The notes: generated from the letters alone by a model not told the origin. A stretch of 64,000 bases of DNA from Ginsengibacter hankyongi (GCF_008710285.1 NZ_VYQF01000001.1:2055501-2119500); one strand, 5' to 3'; counted from the first letter of the stretch, positions 44,398 through 53,724 are shown. Translations and numbers: made by a program.

Positions 44398-44680
44398 ATG
44401 CCTTTGAAATTTGTTCTTCTTTTTATTATGGCTTTTATATTTCCAGCCTTAGGAATACTTTGCCTTAACTGCTCTGCAAAAAGTAAGTTTTATTGAAAAA
44501 TGGAGACAGAAAGGAACAGAACCCACCCGGAATTACAGCCGTGTATATTTTTTGTTTCCCGCTTCTGTTTTAATGTATTGTGGAATGTTGTTATTAAAAA
44601 CTTTATTACATAACTGAGAGGGACAAACGATTTGAAAAGAAGTTTTTGGAAGTTGCACAGCGGACGCCGACGCAAACAGG
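44398..44680 (+). repeat. Dispersed repeat family copy with decayed two-helix membrane ORF
   Basis: From ATG 44398 the frame gives a hydrophobic helix (FVLLFIMAFIFPALGILCL), then is broken near 44490. Shifted by one base it continues VSFIEKWRQKGTEPTRNYSR and a second helix ending LLLKTLLHN-stop at 44604. The nucleotide core and tail (44526-44680) match 50050-50203 closely, including GTTTTTGGAAGTTGCACAGC. A corrupted copy of the same ancestral gene is at 56562-56781. Confidence 0.65.
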
Positions 44681-44872
44681 GGTTCATCTTTATGCTGCCT
44701 TTCGTTTTGGGCCATGCAGCAATATCCAAAATTACAGATGTCATTGCTTCGTTAACGGGCGCAGGTCGGAGACCAGGCGCTGGCTGCCTTGTGCGGTCAG
44801 TGTGAGCTTGTAAACGAAAGGGAACACCGACGTTGGCCGGGTTCAGCTAAAAAAAATCGTATAAGCCACCCC

Positions 44873-44888
44873 GTTATTATTTTATAAC
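44873..44888. promoter_or_regulatory. Candidate Zur-like box (GTTATTATTTTATAAC)
   Basis: A 16-bp imperfect palindrome with GTTAT/ATAAC outer arms, resembling the core of proteobacterial Zur boxes. It lies about 195 bases before the porin-znuA-znuB operon. Not confirmed by a second site in the window. Confidence 0.3.
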
Positions 44889-45083
44889 AACGTAAATAAA
44901 TATTGCAATAATTTAATCTTCATTTCTTTACATTAAAAAGACACATGTTTGTAAAAAAATATAACTAACCTGCAATCAGGTTTTTCAATCACACTATTCA
45001 ATACCTTTGGGAAAACCGCATTCTGCATTAACCAGCTAAAGGTATTCTTACTCAAGTATAAAAATGAAACTATAAAAACAAGT

Positions 45084-46235
45084 ATGAAATTAATAGTAGT
45101 TAATCTTTTTTTTCTCCCTGCTCTTTTTATCAGCATTATATCTTTTGCCCAGGTTCCTGCAGACAGCACTTCAACAGATTCTGTATTACTGAAACAGGTG
45201 GAACAGCAAATGCAGGCCAGTGCAACTGAACAACCGGCTCCTACGCAAACACGTTCCAGCCTTACCTTCAATCCTGATATAGGCGTTATTGGAGATTTTC
45301 AGTCTTCTTATGTAAGCCGGGCTAAAAAGAACTTTGATATGTATTTAAATGAAACAGAAGTTTCGTTGCAGGCAGTTGTGGATCCTTATATACGTGCAGA
45401 TTTTTTTCTTACGTTTGGAAGAGATCCGCTAACAGGCAAATATGGCGCTGCAGTGGAAGAAGGATACCTTACCACGCTTTCTTTGCCTGCAAAACTGCAA
45501 CTGAAGGTGGGAAAATTCAGGGAAGCGGTGGGCAGAATAAATCCAACACATCCACATGCACTTCCTTTTATTGATTTACCAAATGCCTATGTGAATTTAT
45601 TTGGCGAGGAGGGACTGAATGATGAAGGTGCATCGCTTAGCTGGCTGATGCCTACTAAAGCATTTTACCAGGAACTTATATTCCAAACCACATCAGGATT
45701 TTCCGAATCCCCGGCTTTTACCCGTAGTGAAGGAAATCATTTGGTATATCTCGCCCATCTTAAAAATTTCTTTACCCTTAGTGATAATGCTACATTAGAA
45801 TTAGGCCTTACAGGAATTTCCGGACCAAACGATTCTTCCAGAACCACGAATATTGCTGCCGGCGATTTAACTTACAAATGGAAACCAGTTCAATTGAATA
45901 CGTACCATTCCGTAACATGGCAAAGTGAATTTTATTATAGTAATAATCATAATGCGCCGGGCAATACCATTAATTCATTTGGCTTATATTCCTTTTTTCA
46001 ATACCAACTGGCACAAAGATGGTTTTTAACAGCAAGGTATGATTATGCGCAAAAACCTTATAATAAATCAATAAGGGAACAGGCATATTCATTAACAGCA
46101 GGATGGTACGCTACAGAGTTCTCTAAAATTGAGCTGGAAGCAAAAACAACCGATGATAATATCCAGGCGCGGTTTTACCAGGCATGGTTGCGGTGGATAT
46201 TTGTAATTGGCGCACATGGCGCACATCAATATTAA
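45084..46235 (+). CDS. Outer-membrane porin-like beta-barrel of the metal-uptake operon
   Basis: A 383-residue protein with a signal peptide (LIVVNLFFLPALFISIISFAQ). The mature part is strand-rich (TFNPDIGVIGDFQSSYVSR, LQLKVGKFREAVGRINPTHPHALPFIDLP) and resembles phosphate-selective-porin-type barrels. It lies immediately upstream of znuA and znuB, so it probably lets a chelated metal cross the outer membrane. The last residues read RWIFVIGAHGAHQY, which is atypical for a barrel end. The track of a longer znuA frame overlaps it, but the preferred znuA start does not. Confidence 0.78.
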   Translation: MKLIVVNLFFLPALFISIISFAQVPADSTSTDSVLLKQVEQQMQASATEQPAPTQTRSSLTFNPDIGVIGDFQSSYVSRAKKNFDMYLNETEVSLQAVVDPYIRADFFLTFGRDPLTGKYGAAVEEGYLTTLSLPAKLQLKVGKFREAVGRINPTHPHALPFIDLPNAYVNLFGEEGLNDEGASLSWLMPTKAFYQELIFQTTSGFSESPAFTRSEGNHLVYLAHLKNFFTLSDNATLELGLTGISGPNDSSRTTNIAAGDLTYKWKPVQLNTYHSVTWQSEFYYSNNHNAPGNTINSFGLYSFFQYQLAQRWFLTARYDYAQKPYNKSIREQAYSLTAGWYATEFSKIELEAKTTDDNIQARFYQAWLRWIFVIGAHGAHQY

Positions 46236-46266
46236 AAAAAATTATTTTAAAGATAAAATCAACAAG

Positions 46267-47172
46267 ATGAAAAAAAGATTAGTCATAAGTATTTCCCTTT
46301 TATTTTGGGGTTTCGCATTTGCCAATGCAGGCACGATTAAAGTAGTAACTACTACCACCGACCTGAAAAGCATTACTGAATTAATTGGCGGCAATAAAGT
46401 ATCGGTTTCTTCTATTGCAACGGGATACCAGAATCCTCACTTTGTAGATCCCAAGCCAAGCTATATTATCAACCTTAGTAATGCCGATATGTTTGTGACT
46501 TTAGGGCTTGATCTTGAAATTGGCTGGTCTCCCCAATTATTAGCAAGTTCAAGGAATACAAAAATTCAGAAAGGTTCAGCAGGATATGTAGATGCCTCCC
46601 AGGGTATAGGTTTGTACCAGGTTCCCACCTCTGCAAACAGGGGAGAAGGAGATATTCATATTTTTGGAAACCCACATTACTGGCTCGATCCGCTGAATGG
46701 AAAGGTAATTGCAAGGAATATAGCAAACGGACTGGAAAGAATTGACCCTTCAGATAAAGCGATGTATGAAAATAACCTGCAGGCCTTCTTTAATAATATA
46801 GATATAAAGATGAGGGAATGGCAGGCTGAAATGGCTCCGTTTAAAGGATCAAAAGTAATTGCCTACCATAATGAATGGGTTTATTTTGAAACCCGTTTCG
46901 GACTGAAGATCGTTGACTTTATGGAACCTAAGCCGGGCATACCGCCAACGCCCTCGCAGTTAGTAAAAGTAATTGGAGAAGTGAAAGCCAACAATATAAA
47001 AGTGATTATTTCATCGCCTTATTTTTCCACTTCATCATCTGATGTTGTAGCAAAGCAAACCGGAATTAAAGTTTTAACAATGGCCACTTCAGTAGGCGCA
47101 TTCCCATCAATAAAAAATTATTTTGACTTATTTGATTATGATATTAAGCAGCTGAGCGCAGTGCTTAAATAA
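46267..47172 (+). CDS. znuA: Metal ABC transporter substrate-binding protein, ZnuA/TroA family
   Basis: About 301 residues from the ATG at 46267, which directly starts the signal peptide (KRLVISISLLFWGFAFANAG); an upstream ATG at 46207 would add a charged stretch and is rejected. Metal ligands of the family are visible: NPHFVDPKP (His 1), HYWLDP (His 2 region), AYHNEWVYF (His 3), then ISSPYFSTSSSD for the fourth position. It binds Zn2+ or Mn2+ in the periplasm and passes it to ZnuB. The acidic His-rich loop common in zinc-specific ZnuA is absent, so Mn cannot be excluded. Confidence 0.88.
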   Translation: MKKRLVISISLLFWGFAFANAGTIKVVTTTTDLKSITELIGGNKVSVSSIATGYQNPHFVDPKPSYIINLSNADMFVTLGLDLEIGWSPQLLASSRNTKIQKGSAGYVDASQGIGLYQVPTSANRGEGDIHIFGNPHYWLDPLNGKVIARNIANGLERIDPSDKAMYENNLQAFFNNIDIKMREWQAEMAPFKGSKVIAYHNEWVYFETRFGLKIVDFMEPKPGIPPTPSQLVKVIGEVKANNIKVIISSPYFSTSSSDVVAKQTGIKVLTMATSVGAFPSIKNYFDLFDYDIKQLSAVLK

Positions 47173-47198
47173 TATTTATAAATTAAATTTGGTAGATT

Positions 47199-48041
47199 AT
47201 GTTTGATATGTTTCAATTGCCATTTATGGTACAGGCTTTTACAGCTGCCATGATAACAGGCATTTTATTATCTTACCTGGGCGTACATGTTGTAGGGCGG
47301 GGAATTGTATTTGTTGACCTCGCACTCGGGCAGATTTCATCATTGGGCGTGGCTTTCGGGGCTTTTATCGGCACCGGCCTTACTTCAATTCCACTGATAT
47401 TTACCTTAGTGGGTGCGCTTCTTATGTCGTTCATTAATATACACGACAAGAGACTGAAGCAGGAGGCAATCATCGGAATACTCTATGCATTTTCATCCGC
47501 TCTTACTGTGTTACTTATTTCAAAAACACCGCATGGCGATTCTGACATACAGGAAGTATTATTCGGAAATTTATTATCAATAAGCTGGCAGCAGATATCA
47601 TTGATTGCTATTGTTTTCGGCTCTATTGCATTGGTGCATTTAATTTTCTTTCGTAAATTTTTTGCATTAACTGAATCATTTGAAAACGGGGAAAATCACC
47701 TGGTAGGCATTTTTAATGTCTGGAATTTTCTTTTCTATATGTCCATTGGTTTGGCAATTGTATTTGCAGTAAAAGTGAATGGGGTAATACCTGTTTTTTC
47801 TTTCCTTATTATTCCGGCTGTCTCGGCTATATTGATTTCAAAAAATAAAATAGTTGTAATAATAGTGGCATGTATTCTTAGCATACTGGCAAGCTTTTTT
47901 GGATTGAGTTTTTCATTCCATTACGACTTCCCGGCGGGCTCTTCCATTGTAACTGTATTGGGGATTATTTTTGTTTTGGCTTCATTATATAATATCCTGA
48001 AATCTCAGGTAAGCAGGAAAAAAGAGAAAGTAATTATATGA
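47199..48041 (+). CDS. znuB: Metal ABC transporter permease, ZnuB/ABC-3 family
   Basis: A 280-residue integral membrane protein with about eight helices, typical of ABC-3 permeases. Conserved segments: FVDLALGQISSLGVAFG near residue 37, KQEAIIGILYAFSSAL near 88, and PHGDSDIQEVLFGNLL near 110. It follows znuA by 26 bases and ends the operon at a terminator. No gene for the ATP-binding subunit (ZnuC) is present in this operon or elsewhere in the window. Confidence 0.9.
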   Translation: MFDMFQLPFMVQAFTAAMITGILLSYLGVHVVGRGIVFVDLALGQISSLGVAFGAFIGTGLTSIPLIFTLVGALLMSFINIHDKRLKQEAIIGILYAFSSALTVLLISKTPHGDSDIQEVLFGNLLSISWQQISLIAIVFGSIALVHLIFFRKFFALTESFENGENHLVGIFNVWNFLFYMSIGLAIVFAVKVNGVIPVFSFLIIPAVSAILISKNKIVVIIVACILSILASFFGLSFSFHYDFPAGSSIVTVLGIIFVLASLYNILKSQVSRKKEKVII

Positions 48042-48466
48042 AGTATGCTGCATAGAAACGGGAAACTAATATCTCTTTTAAGCAACATTCATTTCTAAAT
48101 TCCCATACATTACCGCAGGCGCCCGGGATGATAATGTATGTTTTAACCTGTTAAATGTTGAGATAAATTTTTGAATGTTTTTTTATTTTCTATCACGTCT
48201 ATAATGCCATCACTCCTGGAATGGCTTTTAAGATTTCTACCCCTTGCAGGTGTTCCCCTGTCCCCGTTAGCAGGGATGATGCAGATCACTCATAGTTTTG
48301 ACCTTCCTCATAGTTATTCACCCTTCTGACCAATATATTTATTACAATACTGCCAGGGAGAAGGCAATTGACGATTTACATATATGGCGGTTTGAAAAGG
48401 AAACAGAATTATGCAATCGTCCGGATGCAATACAAAATTCTTAACCGGGAAATGTAACAGGAAGCA
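48042..48466. other. 425-base intergenic region
   Basis: Apart from the hairpin at 48104-48144 and short CCCCTGTCCCC-like G/C clusters near 48250, no feature was recognised. Confidence 0.5.
48104..48144 (+). terminator. Hairpin terminator after znuB
   Basis: CATACATTA and TAATGTATG form a perfect 9-bp outer stem closed over a GC-rich inner loop, followed by TTTTAA. Located 63 bases past the znuB stop. Confidence 0.55.
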
Positions 48467-49993
48467 ATGAAGAGCAGAGCACAACCAGGAAGTATAAATA
48501 AAGATGGCGTTGATTATAAATATGCATTAGATGTATCCAATATTGTAGCTATAACCGATCAAAAAGGAATTATACAACACGTTAATGAAAACTTCTGCAG
48601 AATTTCAAAATACACAAAAGATGAGTTGATAGGACAGGATCACCGTATCATCAACTCAGGCTATCATTCAAAAGAGTTTATTCGAAATCTTTGGGTAACT
48701 ATTGCAAAGGGTAATATATGGAAAGGCGAAATAAAAAATAAAGCAAAAGACGGAACTTTCTATTGGGTGGATACTACCATTGTTCCTTTTCTCGACGAAC
48801 ATGGAAAGCCATTTAAATACCTTGCCATCCGGTCGGACATTACAGAACGTAAACGCGGTATTGAGGAGCTTAAAGCCAGTGAAGAAAAGTACCGGGATAT
48901 TTATGAAAACACTATGGTACCAATGGTAACCACAGATATGCGGTTATTAAAAACAATTAGGGTTAATGAAGTTTGCTCACAGCTTTTCGGATACAAATCA
49001 CCAACCGATTTTTTAAATAATTATGATCCATCAGCTCATTTCATAAACCTTGAAGAGAGAAAAAAAAACTTAGAAACGCTGGCAGAAAAGGGCGAAATAA
49101 GAAACAGGGTGATAGAAATGAAAAAATTAGATGGCACCCACTTTTGGGCCGATATGTATATTAAATTAAATGCTGATAAAAGTTTAGCGCAATCCTTAAT
49201 AATAGACATTTCGAAACAAATACGCTCCCGGGAAATACTGGAGGCCAAAGTAAAGGAACGAACTTTAGAACTTACCGAATCGATCAGGCGTGAAAAAGAA
49301 TTAGGTGAAATGAAATCACGTTTTGTTTATATGGCATCCCATGAGTTTCGCACTCCTTTATCTATTATTCTTTTAAACGCCTCTTTAATCGGGATGGCCA
49401 ACGAACCGGAAGCCGAAGAAGAAAGGTTAAAGGCGGTAGATAATATTTTCTCTTCTGTAAAAAATCTTAGTGGCATCCTTGATGATTTTCTCCTGCACGA
49501 AATGTTGACGAAAGGTATTATCCAACCGGAAAGCATCGTCTTTAATTTACCCGGATTTTTAAAGAAGGTAGGGGAAGAAATGGCGGCAATGGCGAATGAA
49601 AAGAACCAGCAGGTTAAATATTATCACCATGGCAGGGAAATCATTGAGCAATCACAAAAAATACTGAAAAATATAATATTAAATCTGCTTTCCAATGCCA
49701 TCAAATATTCTCCCCGGGAAAAAGAGATCCAGGTTATTTCATCTGTTGCTGATGATATGGTATCCATCACTGTAAAAGATAATGGTATTGGAATTTCACA
49801 GGAGGACCAACAAAAATTGTTCACCGAATTCTTCCGGGCCGGGAACGCAGAAAATATAAAGGGCACAGGCCTGGGGCTAAGTATTGTAAAGAAATATGTT
49901 GAATTGCTGGAGGGAAGTATTAGTGTGATAAGTAAACCTGGTGAAGGCACTGCATTTACTATCGAATTTTCACAGAATAAATCCATTGTATAA
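48467..49993 (+). CDS. PAS-domain histidine kinase (soluble)
   Basis: A 508-residue cytosolic kinase. First PAS domain (IVAITDQKGIIQHVNENFCR near residue 24) with PAC tail (IVPFLDEHGKPFKYLAIRSD), a second PAS (~140-255), a coiled coil, then HisKA (YMASHEFRTPLSIILLNAS near 287) and HATPase (NLLSNAIKYS, VKDNGIGISQED, GTGLGLSIVKKY). No membrane segment, so it senses an internal signal, possibly redox or a small ligand. No response regulator is adjacent; the partner is unknown. Confidence 0.92.
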   Translation: MKSRAQPGSINKDGVDYKYALDVSNIVAITDQKGIIQHVNENFCRISKYTKDELIGQDHRIINSGYHSKEFIRNLWVTIAKGNIWKGEIKNKAKDGTFYWVDTTIVPFLDEHGKPFKYLAIRSDITERKRGIEELKASEEKYRDIYENTMVPMVTTDMRLLKTIRVNEVCSQLFGYKSPTDFLNNYDPSAHFINLEERKKNLETLAEKGEIRNRVIEMKKLDGTHFWADMYIKLNADKSLAQSLIIDISKQIRSREILEAKVKERTLELTESIRREKELGEMKSRFVYMASHEFRTPLSIILLNASLIGMANEPEAEEERLKAVDNIFSSVKNLSGILDDFLLHEMLTKGIIQPESIVFNLPGFLKKVGEEMAAMANEKNQQVKYYHHGREIIEQSQKILKNIILNLLSNAIKYSPREKEIQVISSVADDMVSITVKDNGIGISQEDQQKLFTEFFRAGNAENIKGTGLGLSIVKKYVELLEGSISVISKPGEGTAFTIEFSQNKSIV

Positions 49994-50001
49994 AGCTGCA
50001 T

Positions 50002-50464
50002 AAGCGATTACTGTATTAGCAGGTTTTTCAGAGGCATGATATCAGTGCCTTCCGGGAATTACCGCAACGTTTATATTTTTTGTTTTCTGGCTGGTGTTTT
50101 AATGTATGGTGGCATGTTGTTATTAAAAACTTTATTACATAGCTGAGAGGGACAAACGATTTGAAAAGAAGTTTTTGGAAGTTGCACAGCGGCCGCCGAC
50201 ACAACTGGCTCAGTGAACACCGACATTGGCTAAAATTTGACCTGTGAACCCAGCATTTTACTTCCCGGCGCGTACGCTTAAAAAAATATTTCTTTGTTTT
50301 TTAAAGCGAATCATTAAATTATATCACAGGCCGACTTTGCTGAAAAGAAAAATTACTTTTGTTATATGAATTTACGTACCCAAGGGAATAGAGCCAGGAA
50401 ATGAAGACGGTAAAAAGTGAGGAAATAAAGACACTTGCGTTGTGAACCTTTTGTATTTTAAAAT
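50002..50464. other. Intergenic region containing a dispersed-repeat copy
   Basis: Filled by the repeat copy 50050-50203 and its 3' piece (GTGAACACCGACATTGGC near 50211). No other feature noted. Confidence 0.6.
50050..50203. repeat. Dispersed repeat family copy
   Basis: Shares the core (NYxxVY..., tail LLLKTLLHS-stop) and the near-identical 3' tail with 44526-44680. One copy differs by three net bases inside the coding core, an in-frame change. Confidence 0.7.
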
Positions 50465-51109
50465 ATGGAAACAAACATAGCAATAATGATGGCTGATCTT
50501 TCTGGCTATACCGCCATGACCGAGGTACATGGAGCTGATTCCGCGGCCGGCATTATTGATAAATACCTTTCTCTTGTAAATAAATCATTGGTGGGCAGCA
50601 GCCATTTACACCAGCGGGTAGGTGACGAAATGGTGATAGTAGCAGACTCAGCTGAAGACCTTGCCTATACTGCCATCTTTCTTTTTGAACAGGCCCAGGA
50701 TCAGAATCAATTTTTACCACTGCATGCCGGCTTACATTATGGACCTATCGTAAAAAAAGATGGTGATTATTATGGGAGCACCATCAATACTGCATCAAGG
50801 ATCGCATCGGTAGCAGAGAAAGGCCAGATATTTTGTTCAGCCGAATTTTTAAATCAATTGCCGGAAGGCCACCCCTATATTGTGGAGCGAAAGGGTATGC
50901 ATGTACTCAAAAATGTAATGAAACCCGTGGAATTATTTCACATGTCCTGCTGTATTGAATTCATGACTAAAAAGTATGTGATCGATCCAGTATGTCATAT
51001 GCTTATCAAATCACCTGCGGACGCTCTTCAACTGGAGTATAAAAAAGAACGCTATTATTTCTGTTCGCAGAAGTGTGTTGACATATACAAGTCCTTAAAT
51101 AATATTTAG
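50465..51109 (+). CDS. Class III cyclase-domain protein fused to a YHS metal-binding domain
   Basis: A 214-residue protein. The N-terminal ~165 residues are a minimal cyclase homology domain (NIAIMMADLSGYTAMTEVHG; RVGDEMVIVADS; HAGLHYGPIVKKDGDYYG; STINTASRIASVAEKG). The first metal-binding Asp (MADLSGY) is present and SRI keeps the Arg, but several positions differ from active enzymes. The last ~50 residues are a YHS domain (VIDPVCHMLIKSPADALQLE ... YYFCSQKCVDIY) with a CxxM/CxxKC metal or cofactor site. Such fusion suggests a cyclic-nucleotide or degenerate sensor coupled to a metal/copper-like signal. No obvious partner nearby. Confidence 0.82.
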   Translation: METNIAIMMADLSGYTAMTEVHGADSAAGIIDKYLSLVNKSLVGSSHLHQRVGDEMVIVADSAEDLAYTAIFLFEQAQDQNQFLPLHAGLHYGPIVKKDGDYYGSTINTASRIASVAEKGQIFCSAEFLNQLPEGHPYIVERKGMHVLKNVMKPVELFHMSCCIEFMTKKYVIDPVCHMLIKSPADALQLEYKKERYYFCSQKCVDIYKSLNNI

Positions 51110-51570
51110 TGACCGTAATCCTTGTTTCTATCTCAAACCCGCGAGGCCAGTGGGGTTATAAAAACAAAAAATAACGCCCATCTTTAACACGAGTTGTGCT
51201 TCATTAAATAGCCTAAAAAACCTGGAAGTTTTTAAAGCCTTAATAAAAAACAGGTCGCCCGGGAAATCATTAAAAAGGAAACCCGATTCCAAAGGGGTTT
51301 GCAAATGTCAGAACCGTTCTCTCCCTTTTACTCGTTTCGTTTATGCGTTGATGTTATTTAGGTCGTTCATAAACATTTAACAACCTTTGCACTGCATAAA
51401 CTGTTTACCTGGTATAAATTATTTTGACTTAAGATTCTGTGAATCCAGCAATTTTTTTTGCATTTTTTTTCTCGCTAAAGGGCCTTCATTCGCCTTGTTA
51501 AGGTCTTATAGTAGCGTTAAAAATATTTTATTCGTTATTGGAAGGAAATAAATCGCCGTTTATAATTGAC
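51110..51570. other. 460-base gene-free region
   Basis: AT-rich; a small hairpin (AAACCC ... GGGTTT) lies at about 51279-51301. No other pattern recognised. Confidence 0.5.
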
Positions 51571-51574
51571 AATA

Positions 51575-51640
51575 ATGTCCGTAGTCACAGACGTACGGAC
51601 AGTGGCTCTTTTAATTATAAGGTTACTTCAGATAGCAGGG
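51575..51640. repeat. Hairpin repeat, second copy (TGTCCGTA ... TACGGACA)
   Basis: 8-bp arms at 51576-51583 and 51594-51601; flanks match 43715-43785. The repeat then joins the dispersed family at GGGGGTAAACGATT. Confidence 0.65.
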
Positions 51641-51731
51641 GGGTAAACGATTTTCGAAAAATTTGCACAAAATCATTCCGGTGGGCGCTGGTGCTAACAG
51701 GACAGGTAGCTGCATCATTAAAAACAAAAAA

Positions 51732-51747
51732 CCGGATGTTAATCCGG
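51732..51747. terminator. Repeat-borne hairpin (copy 2)
   Basis: CCGGAT-GTTA-ATCCGG with A-rich left and T-rich right flanks. Confidence 0.5.
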
Positions 51748-52067
51748 CTTTCATTTTTTTAATTCAAAAACTAACTTTTTATGTACATATGGAATAACGG
51801 AGTGAGGTAAATAATTATTGTATAAGCGCGCTTCTTTTGTATTGATGACAGGTATACCGGGTTTTCGGCAAGATTACTTTACATCCCCAGCTTTGTAAAC
51901 TCAGCCTTGGTTGGCACACGAAACAATTATCTGTTCATGGAAGTTGGCAAAGCAAAACATACGCACAGCAGCTAAATTAAAAATGCCTGCTCCCGCTGCC
52001 GCAGTAATTTTTACACGAAAGAATACATTTCTTATATTTAAGAATCTAACACCTCATCATATACTTT

Positions 52068-52391
52068 ATGACTCCAGGAGAATTTGAAGAAATGGCCTTA
52101 TCATTCCCCGGGACGGTTTCCCAGCCGCATTTTGAGAGGACCGCATTTAAAATAACCGGCAAAAGAATTTTTGTCACACTGCATGAAAAAAGTGAATCCG
52201 TAAATATGCTGCTGACTCCGGAAGAGCAAAAAGCATTCAGTTCTATAGACGAATCCATTTATCCTGTTCCTAATAAGTGGGGCCTACAAGGCTGGACTAC
52301 TTTTGAACTAAAAAAAGCTGAACGGCCCGTAATACTCGATGCACTGAACAGTGCTTATGAAAATGTTTTGAAAAAGAAGCAGGCAACTTGA
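52068..52391 (+). CDS. MmcQ/YjbR family protein (copy A)
   Basis: A 107-residue protein of the MmcQ/YjbR DNA-binding-like fold: FEEMALSFPGTVSQPHFERTAFKI, then ITGKRIFVTLHEKSES and the tail KWGLQGWTTFELKKAERPVI. These small proteins are widespread, with no firm role. A second copy at 57211-57522 differs at about fifteen residues, all conservative in kind, so both may be functional. Confidence 0.88.
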   Translation: MTPGEFEEMALSFPGTVSQPHFERTAFKITGKRIFVTLHEKSESVNMLLTPEEQKAFSSIDESIYPVPNKWGLQGWTTFELKKAERPVILDALNSAYENVLKKKQAT

Positions 52392-52496
52392 ATAGCAGTC
52401 ATTGGTGAATAGTGGCCATAAAAATAAGTTCTACGATTGCAGAATAGGATTTCCCTTGAATCAACATGCTGGAATTTTAAATTCCAGCTTCTATAA

Positions 52497-53048
52497 GAAA
52501 AAAATGCCAATAAACGGGTTGTCCGCTTTGCTACTAAATCTGATCTTGCCGATCCTGTGCATTCGGATAATTATGTATTTGAATATATATATAACAGTAA
52601 CGGGTACCTGTCGACAAAAAATCTATATATAAATGGTTCCAGGCTTCCAAACTTTAGTACGGCCTATACTTATTCCGGTAATTTATTAACCAACTGCGTA
52701 ATGACAGCTGCAAGCTCCGGTAATTTAAAAGTTCTTGAATCGACTCTCACTTATGATAATTCTTTAAAGATAAAAAACTGGATATATACTTTCCCTGATG
52801 CGCTGGAAGGATATGTATATTTAACCGTGTTGAATTTTGGCAACCATGCTGCCAATCCATTAAAACAGGTTGTTACTAAAATTTATGATCCTTCCTCAGG
52901 CAACTTGCTTGATACCTGGACAACTAATTATGGCAATTATAAGGTTGACCTGAATGGCTATCTTTTGTCCGGAGAAGCTAGCGGAGATTTGCAACAGGGA
53001 ATCGCAGCTTTTTATGGTAAAACAAATTTTTATTATAGTTGCCATTAA
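52497..53048 (+). pseudogene. 5'-truncated YD/DUF4595-like surface protein
   Basis: Open from 52497 after TAA 52494-52496; about 183 residues with repeated Tyr-rich strand motifs (YVFEYIYNSNGYLSTKNLY, STAYTYSGNLLTNCVM, VVTKIYDPSSGNLLDTW) typical of YD-repeat-like Bacteroidota lipoproteins. There is no start with a signal peptide; the upstream part has been lost, probably at the junction with the YjbR duplication. It ends directly before a dispersed-repeat copy that hosts the first transposase. Confidence 0.6.
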
Positions 53049-53056
53049 GATTTGCT

Positions 53057-53203
53057 ATGAAAACCCACCGGGACACTAAAGGAATAGAACCCTCCCGGAA
53101 CTACAACCGTTTATATTTTTTGCTTCTTGCTGCTATTTTAATGTATTATGGAGTTTTGCAATTAAAAACCCCTGCTAATGTTGGCGTCCCCGCCAACATT
53201 TAA
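53057..53203 (+). repeat. Dispersed repeat family copy interrupted by RAYT element 1
   Basis: From ATG 53057 the frame gives THRDTKGIEPSRNYNRLYF and a hydrophobic helix, then runs into the inserted element (PANVGVPANI-stop). The normal repeat tail (TTATTACATAACTGA) is missing; a later repeat piece (GAACACCGGCAATGGC) resumes at 53789 after the element. Confidence 0.65.
53177..53200. repeat. RAYT left-end hairpin, copy 1
   Basis: AATGTTGGCG pairs with CGCCAACATT over a TCCC loop; directly after the transposase stop codon. Confidence 0.85.
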
Positions 53204-53724
53204 TAATCATTGAAATGACTCAGCCAGGAAAAGCTCTTTATCCCGGTTTCATAAAAAAATGCCGATGACCACTTATATTCTTCCGGCGAGCCAGCCAGGT
53301 TCCAATGTTGCTGGCAGGGATTAAAATGAATGTAATTCAATTTTTGCCGAAAAAATTTTTGGGTCCAGCATTCTTTCACCATTGGCTCTCTTTCCCAAAA
53401 CTGGTAATCCCGGTCTGAGCTTTTTACAGAATATTTTTGCAGAGTAATAGCATCTTTTGTCTTTAAATGTCTTTTAAATTCGTGGGCAGTAAAGCTAAAT
53501 AGCGCCCCCTGAACATCCTCCCTGTCGAAGCCGTCCGAAATTTTCCAAAGCATATGGATGTGATTTGGCATTATGACAAAAGCGTTTATAGTACATTTCT
53601 TTTTCTGAACAAGCCATTCAAAAGAGCTGATAATGATATTTTTAAAAGCGTCACTTACTAAAAGATGTTCCCAGTTAAAAATCGTTCCGGTTAAAAATTC
53701 AGTGTGATAAGTTTGAAGCATCAA
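53200..53724 (-). CDS. REP-associated tyrosine transposase (Transposase_17/HUH Y1), copy 1
   Basis: A 174-residue HUH endonuclease-type transposase. The HUH motif is in VIMPNHIHMLWKISDG (His-x-His near residue 52) and the catalytic tyrosine is in KLNYIHFNP near residue 140. The last part (WNLAGSPEEYKWSSAFFY) is typical of RAYT proteins. It should cut and rejoin single-stranded REP-like hairpins. Nearly identical to copy 2 (two visible residue differences: FNPC/FNRC and SFSW/SSSW). Confidence 0.92.
   Translation of the reverse strand: MMLQTYHTEFLTGTIFNWEHLLVSDAFKNIIISSFEWLVQKKKCTINAFVIMPNHIHMLWKISDGFDREDVQGALFSFTAHEFKRHLKTKDAITLQKYSVKSSDRDYQFWEREPMVKECWTQKFFRQKLNYIHFNPCQQHWNLAGSPEEYKWSSAFFYETGIKSFSWLSHFNDY

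Larger units (their letters stand above)
51641..52395. repeat. Segmental duplication copy A (repeat tail + MmcQ/YjbR gene)
   Basis: Collinear with 56785-57535 over about 750 bases at an estimated 85-90% identity by eye, from GGGTAAACGATT through the CCGGAT hairpin and the intergenic segment to the end of the YjbR gene. Divergence begins right after the stop codons. Confidence 0.85.

Noticed and set aside
46207-46266. Upstream ATG extending znuA by 20 residues
   Set aside because: It would overlap the porin gene and place a charged segment before a perfect signal peptide that begins at ATG 46267.
52402-52632. A 76-codon plus-strand frame after the YjbR gene
   Set aside because: No sensible domain; it overlaps in another frame the better-supported YD-like relic.
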